DNA of 64,000 nucleotides, taken from the NCBI GenBank assembly GCA_024138025.1, contig JAMXBD010000430.1:310001-374000 (forward strand), in the 5' to 3' direction. Positions within the stretch are counted from its first letter, which is position 1. Each line of letters opens with the position of its first letter. The notes beneath the pieces were generated by a model. The model ran no database searches. It was given only the letters and a program-made list of their open reading frames with translations, and had not been told where the DNA came from. Made by a program: the position numbers and the translations under genes. Positions 57,030 to 64,000 of this stretch are shown here, piece by piece. Source of the DNA: Combretum micranthum. Its lineage: Eukaryota; Streptophyta; Magnoliopsida; Myrtales; Combretaceae.

Positions 57030-60000
57030 AAAGCAATCAGACTAGACATCATAAGATATTAGACCCCATGGACCTAATAATATAACCTTTTAAGGTAATA
57101 CGCTCTAGGTTTGGATTGAAAGTCCTATGCGGTCTTGAATTAAGTTTTAAGGGATTTTACAAGATGTTGAAGTGGACTCAAATTTTGTAGTTTTTCAACC
57201 CTACATCTTTGATGTACTGAAGTAAATGAGACTAATGGAAATAAAAAGTAAGGTCAATCGCGACATCTATTGCTTTTGAAATTCTCGGTATTGTCTCTAC
57301 TGGATCTATTTTGCGTAATCAGAAGTGACTTCATCATATTAAGGTTATACAAACGTGTTTGCTGAAATTCTTGATATGATGATCTCCCTTGAACATTATG
57401 AATCAATTTGACAGCAATGAAAAAAAAAATATACATAATATACATATATATATATATATATTAAGCAATGTTTGGTTTGCATTTTTTTAAGTACTTGTTA
57501 TTGTATGATTTGATTTGTAAATTAAGTCTATACTAAATAAAGTTCTCCTTATTATCCCAGACGAAATTCAAAGTCTTTTTTGTCTATTTCATTTTGTGGT
57601 ATAAAAGTTTTAAAATAGAATAAAAATAATAGATCCTAATAAACATCTTAGATTATCACTAATATCGACACTCATTATTATCACCACTTGATAGCAAATA
57701 CCATCATGGCACCACCATAATTGACACCACATAGTATTACTATCAATACAATACTAGCACTAGGCTTCCATCATCATCCACAATTTTAATGGTATTATGG
57801 TGGTAGTGGTGGTGCTATTGGTAGCAACGATAATAAGAGTGGATGGTGATGGAATGGATAATACAATCAAAACAAATACACGATAATATAAAAATTATAA
57901 TTATCAAAATCATTGTTTTAATGTATATTTATCAATTTATGTGTGATAAATAATATAAAACGATAAAAAGTGTTGTACTTAACATATCAAATATGGTATA
58001 AGTAACTTGTGCTGTACAATGTTTATATTTTATTGTATTGTTTTTATTGTTTTGCAGTCTGTTAAAAATCAAAGGCTACCTAAAGATCTAAATTATATGG
58101 AAAAGAAAAAGAGAAATTTAAATTAAGGTATTGGTAAAAATAAATGAAAAATACTATACTCCCATCTCTTTTTAACAAGGCCGGCTCCAATGCGACCATT
58201 CTGATTGACATCTAACCATAAGAGTATATAAAATATTTAATATAATAATTTTTATAGTTATCTTAATTGTCAAGTCAAGGATGAGTTGGATGGTTTTGAT
58301 CCCATGAAGAAACCCTTGAAAGTTTCCAAAATAAATCTATCCGACAGGCCTAAGTAAAGGTATAAGGAAAATGTAAAGGAAAGAATCCATACAAAAGATT
58401 TTGCTATTTTGGTCTGTCCTGGATCCCTTTCTTTTTTCTGATTTGGCTTCTACTTTATAGCTCTGCCATGATGGTTACTTAAATTAATCACCCATCCATT
58501 TGCTTGTCATTTTGTGTTCCATGCATATTCTCAAGATAACTCGTAATATTTTATTTTGAGAGTTGTCCAAATAACCACCTGCTCGATTCATTAGATCTGG
58601 CCCAAAATCAAGTGTCAGCACCAACAACATCTGAAATAATGATTCCTTGGATCTTGTTTTTATTTTGCCTTTTTCTTTCTATAGAATTTTCTCTATTTTT
58701 CTTTTCTTTTTCCCTTTTACGCCCTTCTTTTGGCATAGATGAACTTTTCATTTTAATCTAAGAACTTGCATCGTTTGATGAGGTTAGTGGATGGATTTGG
58801 ATTCTTTCAATTTTCATTATTTTATAGATCAATAGTATTTTTTTCTTTTCTTTTTATTTCATTTTTTTAAACAAATTACTATCTACTCTAACTTTTTGGG
58901 AGAGAGGAATCAAACTTAAACCAATTTATTGAGTGAGTGATGATCATATTACTTAGCTATTAGGGTCTTGATTCAAATCATTAGTAGAGATTATTTGAAT
59001 TTACATTTAGTGTTATTATTATGATGCTATCTTCTTTCTTATAATCTCAATCATCAATTATAATGTAGTGGCATTTAAAAAGATAAATTGATGAAAACTA
59101 GGAGAAGAAAAATGAAAAGGGTCTACTTCCTAATTAAACCAATAATTATTTATGCATAGAAATATTTTATATTTTATATGAGTTGTTACACTGTTTACAT
59201 GTGACAAATTGTTGTCGATCGCACCCTTCATACCATGTAAAATCCTATAGTTCATGAATAACAAAATAAACAAAATTTTGAGTTGGTAATGCTCTTGAAG
59301 TGCTTTAAATGAAAACTAACTTTTGTTGACACTTGGAATCACCATGTTTCATCTTCTTTCTTTACCTACAAATATAAGGAAAAAAAAAAAAAGGACTTTG
59401 GTTATGTTGGATAATCTCTTAAATCATTATATGTTTAAGTTACTTCTCAATTTTATTCTTTTGAAAGTAAGGGTAATTATAGGGCTTGACATTAATGGGG
59501 CATGCACAACTAGAAAGATGGATATCATGTTGCACATTAAGTGGTAATGGCTCTAATGAGTGTCCCAAACACCCATTAAAAAATTAATCCTTACCTACTT
59601 AATAACAATATTGTTAGTAGTATTCTCAAATATGTTAACATGCATGTTTTGAGCTAATAATGAAAACACAAAGGAGTTGCATTGGTCTGTATCATGTTCT
59701 AGTTGATGATGAGTAATTTGACTTAAAGTCCCCATATTGTCCCATTTTAAAATTTTCATTATGCCATTCTTAGTAAATTTCATAGTCATCAGACTTATTA
59801 ATAGCAAATTTTGGTTATAGGTCTCCCAAGCCCAATTCATTCACTTTGCAATATGGGTCGACCATTTAGCGTTGGGTTGACAAATCGTACACTTCAAGAA
59901 GGCCCCAAGAAGACTTTGTAATGAGGTGATGAGTTGTCTCCTTAGATAGCTCGACGTCCTCACAATATATAAATAACTCACTATATTGATTGCTTGTATA

Positions 60001-60700
60001 TTCTAGGTAAGAAGATTACCTAGCCTAGTATCTCTAGATTAGGATATAGACTTTGAGAAGATTTTCTAATTTGCAATGGTGCACTTGCTTAAAGCTTTTG
60101 TGAGCACTTCCTTGAATAACTAAAAGGTAACTTTTGAACAGATCCCCTTTCCCTATATGGAAAAGACCTACTACTATATATATCCAAACCAAGTCCAAGC
60201 AAGATATACTCCCCCTCTTTACTCTCTAGCCATCTTAATATTGGTTTACGTATGCCCACTTATAGACTTTTGTATCGAAGTGGTTGTGACAAGTAACATC
60301 TTGACTCCTACTAATAATGTCTTATTTTGCAGGCCCAAGGATAGCAGAATAGAGGTTACTAAACCTAGAGAATGTAGATTGAGATTCTTGTATATCAACA
60401 TATACCAGTAAAGATTTGCATGGAACATTAGGCGTTGTTTATGAAAAATTACTTCCCTTAGGTTAAATAATAAAGGAAAGATAGCTGGAAAAAATAAAAG
60501 TAAGGATGTCACATAAGAAGCTTCTTTTACAAGGGGTTAAACACACAAAACTACTAATGCAAACACTACTCTACTAAATGGGAACATGGAAGTAGTCTCC
60601 TTTCTGCTCAAGAACCGATTTGCCTAACTAGAGCAAATGTAGTAACAAGTGATTGCTCAGTATTAGTAGGTTTGCAGAGTAACTAGGAATTAAGAAATTA
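57030..60700. other. Intergenic sequence without recognised features
   Basis: Contains (TA)n at 57443-57462, ACCATCA/TGGTGG-rich inverted phrases at about 57690-57860, and scattered poly-A. No gene, RNA or bounded element seen. Confidence 0.4.
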
Positions 60701-63370
60701 ACTTTTGGCGGCCCTACAAAAGAACAACTCTCCATTACTCACAATAAACAATGGGAGCAAAGTTGTTATCCTCTTCACTGAATTCCCTGAGGGTGAACTC
60801 ACAAGTATCGCTAATGCATGACCACGCCCTAATGGCAGTTGCTCTACTAGGGAATATTAATGTATAACTACCTCACTATCAGTGGAAACCGAATGAGCGA
60901 TCTCAAGTATTAATCAACCTAGTCACTTTGCCATAGGCACGCAGCTTTTCTGATCTAAGAGATAACCAACACAAAACTTCAAGCATATATCAATAGGAAT
61001 ATCTTGAATGCTAGAACAACAAGAAGGGAGAATAGGCTACCACGATCACGAATCCCACTAGTTTTTTTTTCCTTTCTAGAGCAATCCAAGAAGAGCTATT
61101 CCCAACTAAACTCTACCTCGTTAACTTAAACAACTAGATGGTTGCATTGAATCGAAAAAGTATAATATGCATTTCAAAAACTATATGGTATTACAAGGCT
61201 TTAGCTATGTCATAATGTGCAAAGCCTTAACAAGGACTTTCTATAAAGCCACATGCACCGAGTTCAACTAGCTCATCCCCAATAATATAAGCAGTTTTAA
61301 TGACTTTGCTAAAATGTTGAAAACCTACTTTGTGGTGAGCAAATTACTTGAAAAGGATACCTCGCCTCTATACTAGATCAAGCAAACAAAGATGAACCCC
61401 TTTGAGAATTCACAGTAAGGTTTATGAAAGTTGTACTTGAAATCCCCATGTCAGTGAGGTAGTCACATTACACACTGCGACACAAAAATTAGACTCATCC
61501 AGCCACTTCTTTAGGTCCTTGGTTAGAAATAAGTTAGAAACCCTTAAGAAATTTAGAGAGAAGACTAAGAAATATATCATCAATGATGCTACCATCAAAT
61601 CTAGACAAAAGGTAAAGTGCTAAACAGGAGAACCCCATTGAGGCAACAAACATAGGTAAGACCGCAACTTAGTAAAAGGCCATTATCAACCACAAACATC
61701 AAGACTCTTTTCACAGTAATGAAACCCTTGAGCAATTTAGAGAGAAGGTTAAGAAATATAGCACCGATGATGTTTCCATCAAAGCCAGATTAGAGGTAGA
61801 GTGTTTAATAGGAGAGCCCCATCAAGGCAACAAAAATAGGTCTACAACTTGACAAAAGATTGACTCATCAACCATAAACATCAAGAATCTTTTCATAGCA
61901 ATGAAAATGAGTGAAAAAGGTTGTTTCTAAGCTACTTCAAATTCACTCCCTTGAGGAAGCCTCTAAGAGAAGTTTTTCTCGAAGTTCATCATGGGAATAT
62001 CCTTCTATCATTGCCTAAGACAAGAGCTAATCCCAATTAGTGAAATTCAAAAAAGTATTGTGATTACCATGCAAATTGTAACCACATTACTGACAAATGC
62101 CACTGGCCAAAAAGCACTCTCAAGGATACAATTCAACAAAGGTACCTCAAATAATTTATGGTCAACACAAATAGCAACACGTAACAACTTGTACAGTGAA
62201 GGTAAGAGGGGAACAAGCAACATGAGTAGACTAACTAACCTAATATAGGAAACACCCTGGATTGGACCCCTAATGGTTGTCTTGAACACGATAATAGGAA
62301 GAACACATGGAGGAGGTGCCATGGGATGCCTTAACTCATCTATCAATTCAAAAGGCAAGTAGGTACTCAATCTACATGCCAAAAAGTAGAAGATAGACAC
62401 CTTTATATCTTTCTTTAACAAAGATCTCAAGGGAATCCAAGTATCCCATCATGATGCACTTATCATCTTAGCTAAAATCACTAGTTTTAATGTAAAAGTG
62501 TTGATTGATATCAAAACAACATCGACATTATTTCAATAACGCATACAAGAAAATGGCCCTAAAGCTCAAGAAAATTCTCAAGTCCTATAACCATAACTTA
62601 TATAGATTTAATAACCATCTTATGAAGGTGAGAGGAATCCTCAACCTTCTAATGAAGTTAAGTGACAAGACCAACACAACTATCCATGACATTGAATTTA
62701 TGGTAGTTGATTACTAGTCTCCTCTTAAACTTAATGCAAAAAGGTGATGTCTTTTGACCTAAAAAATATTAAGCAACCTACCAATGCTTGGTGATAGAGG
62801 TTTTCAAACACCATATTAGGCAAAACATGTAACTATACATAGACAACATGATCTTCAACTGTAATGAACCAAACAAACACATCGACATAAGTGTGTTATT
62901 GGGGTACTTAGTTACACATCATGGCACTAAAACTAATCTAGAAAATATTCGAGTTATTATAGATGTGTTGTCCTTAAAGATAATCAAAGAAGTCAAATAA
63001 CTCGTAGGAAGGATAGTTGTACTAAATCAATTCATGTCTTGGAGCATAGATAGGTGCTCGACACTCTTTAAGCTGCTAAAGAGCCAAACCAAGTTCTAAG
63101 GGACAATGATTGTGAAGCTATCTTTCTAACTAACCCATCCATCTTATCAAAGCCCGTCTTAAGGGAAGAACATTATCCTTACTTGGCAGTAAGTGATGAA
63201 ACGTTCTCATTGATTTTGGTAAGCATCAAAGGTAGAGAACATAGACCCATATACTACATCAGCCACATCTTGCAATAGCTCAAGCTATACTACACCAAAA
63301 TGGAACAATTTACCTTTGTCATTGCTATAATGGCCAGAAGGCTTAAACTCTGCCTTGATGGATTTATTAC
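60700..63370 (+). mobile_element. Tat/Ogre-type gypsy remnant
   Basis: Gag: near 61400 NKDEPL, a stop, then EFTVRFMKVVLEIP, and KTKKYIINDA near 61566. Protease-like stretch: KVLIDIKTTSTLF near 62485 and KVRGILNLLMKLSD followed by HDIEFMVVDY up to 62715. RT tail: YIDNMI at 62836-62853 in place of YVDDM, then LLGYLVTHHGTKTNLENIRV, VGRIVVLNQFMSWSIDRCS and an RNase H end FTFVIAIMARRLKLCLDGFI near 63308. Much of RT between protease and YIDN is missing. Stops and frameshifts throughout; no LTRs identified. Confidence 0.72.
61537..61905 (+). repeat. Tandem duplication inside the Tat gag
   Basis: Two copies of about 184 bp start GAAACCCTTAAGAAATTTAG and GAAACCCTTGAGCAATTTAG, and end CATCAAGACTCTTTTCACAG and CATCAAGAATCTTTTCATAG. 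They differ by about one base in six, so the duplication is old. Confidence 0.8.
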
Positions 63371-64000
63371 ATGTTTAATAAACCTTTATAAAATAATTAC
63401 ATAAAATGAAATTGGAGAAAAAATTACATAAATAGTGTTGTTATATCACATAATGAGTGAGCGATATATGTTTTCATGTCTATCGCACCTATTAGATGCG
63501 ATACAAGTATGAATAACATCTACTGAACAAGAGGATCCAATCTCTTGAATTTGTTCATAATTGTTGTTGAAGCTTTATCAAGACTTATTGAAAAAGAAAG
63601 AAAAGTAGGAAATCTTAAAGGTATTAAAATTAAAAAAGAATAGAACACAAGACTAGTTTTAAATAAATAAAAATAAATAATGGAGACAGAAGTTGCATGC
63701 TAGAAGAGGGGAGGGGGGGCGCGGTTGGGTTCAAGAGAGAGAGATTGCTGAGTACATACAGTGTTCTGCACTGAGAATTGCTTTAGCAGTTGTTACACAC
63801 TCATGATATTGCCGAGTAACTAACACGTGGCAACTATTCATAACTTTTTTCTTTTTTTTTGCCAGCATACTACCCACCACTCTATCTACCCAAACATTGA
63901 ACACTAGTGATGAGAAGAGAGTAGGTGAGATGAGAGAGAGCCAAGGCAGAAATACGAATACGATTTTAAATAAGTAGATAGTACTATGTGTTAAGTGGGT
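63371..64000. other. Window end, with palindromic minisatellite copy 4
   Basis: At about 63435-63520 GTTGTTATATCACATAATGA, GCGATATATG and TATCGCACCTATTAGATGCG belong to the GATAT/ATATC family. The remainder is AT-rich with a G run at about 63706-63722. No gene. Confidence 0.4.

Noticed and set aside
57690..57860. ACC/GGT-rich segment as a structured RNA
   Set aside because: The inverted phrases are simple trinucleotide-like repeats without a defined stem or covariation evidence.
1..64000. CRISPR arrays, bacterial operons, phage or organelle inserts
   Set aside because: No regularly spaced identical repeats, no prokaryotic gene order, and no recognisable chloroplast or mitochondrial genes were seen.

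Overview
This is nuclear DNA from a flowering plant, probably a eudicot. It is AT-rich, the one working gene has GT-AG introns and poly-pyrimidine acceptors, and the rest is dominated by plant-type Ty3/gypsy, Ty1/copia, LINE and MITE sequences. There are no bacterial operons and no CRISPR. I recognised no intact tRNA or rRNA gene. The species cannot be named from the sequence alone.

The only gene that reads as intact lies on the + strand from 12759 to 44809. Sixteen exons join in frame to 1,941 nt (646 codons plus stop) with consistent splice phases. They encode a plant DUF4091 / glycoside hydrolase family 123-like protein with a YLWDEP motif at the expected acidic pair. About 94% of the 32-kb span is intron. 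Introns 2, 11, 13 and 15 (3.1, 9.1, 3.9 and 9.9 kb) hold a 5'-truncated antisense LINE, two head-on gag-only LTR elements, Mutator-like and Tourist-like MITEs, and a decayed antisense copia element. Intron 10 uses a GC donor placed directly after the codons of the putative catalytic Asp-Glu pair.

Left flank (1-10 kb): a three-layer nest. A minus-strand copia element (gag, PBS, LTR) is interrupted by a plus-strand chromovirus-type gypsy element with a 2.7-kb LTR and a decayed gag-pol. The gypsy leader carries a solo LTR of a third family, bounded by an exact 5-bp target duplication. The 3' part of the gypsy and the adjoining copia gag were lost together at about 8258/8259. From 10 to 12.6 kb is AT-rich intergenic DNA with a palindromic minisatellite.

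Right flank (44.8-64 kb): no convincing gene. It holds several MITEs (the best have a 9-bp target duplication at 52914-53259 and a TAA duplication at 55561-55791), simple repeats, and a decayed Tat/Ogre-type gypsy remnant at about 60.7-63.4 kb with an internal tandem duplication in gag. A dispersed minisatellite built of self-complementary GATAT/ATATC units occurs at about 11.2, 35.3-36.0, 37.8 and 63.4 kb.
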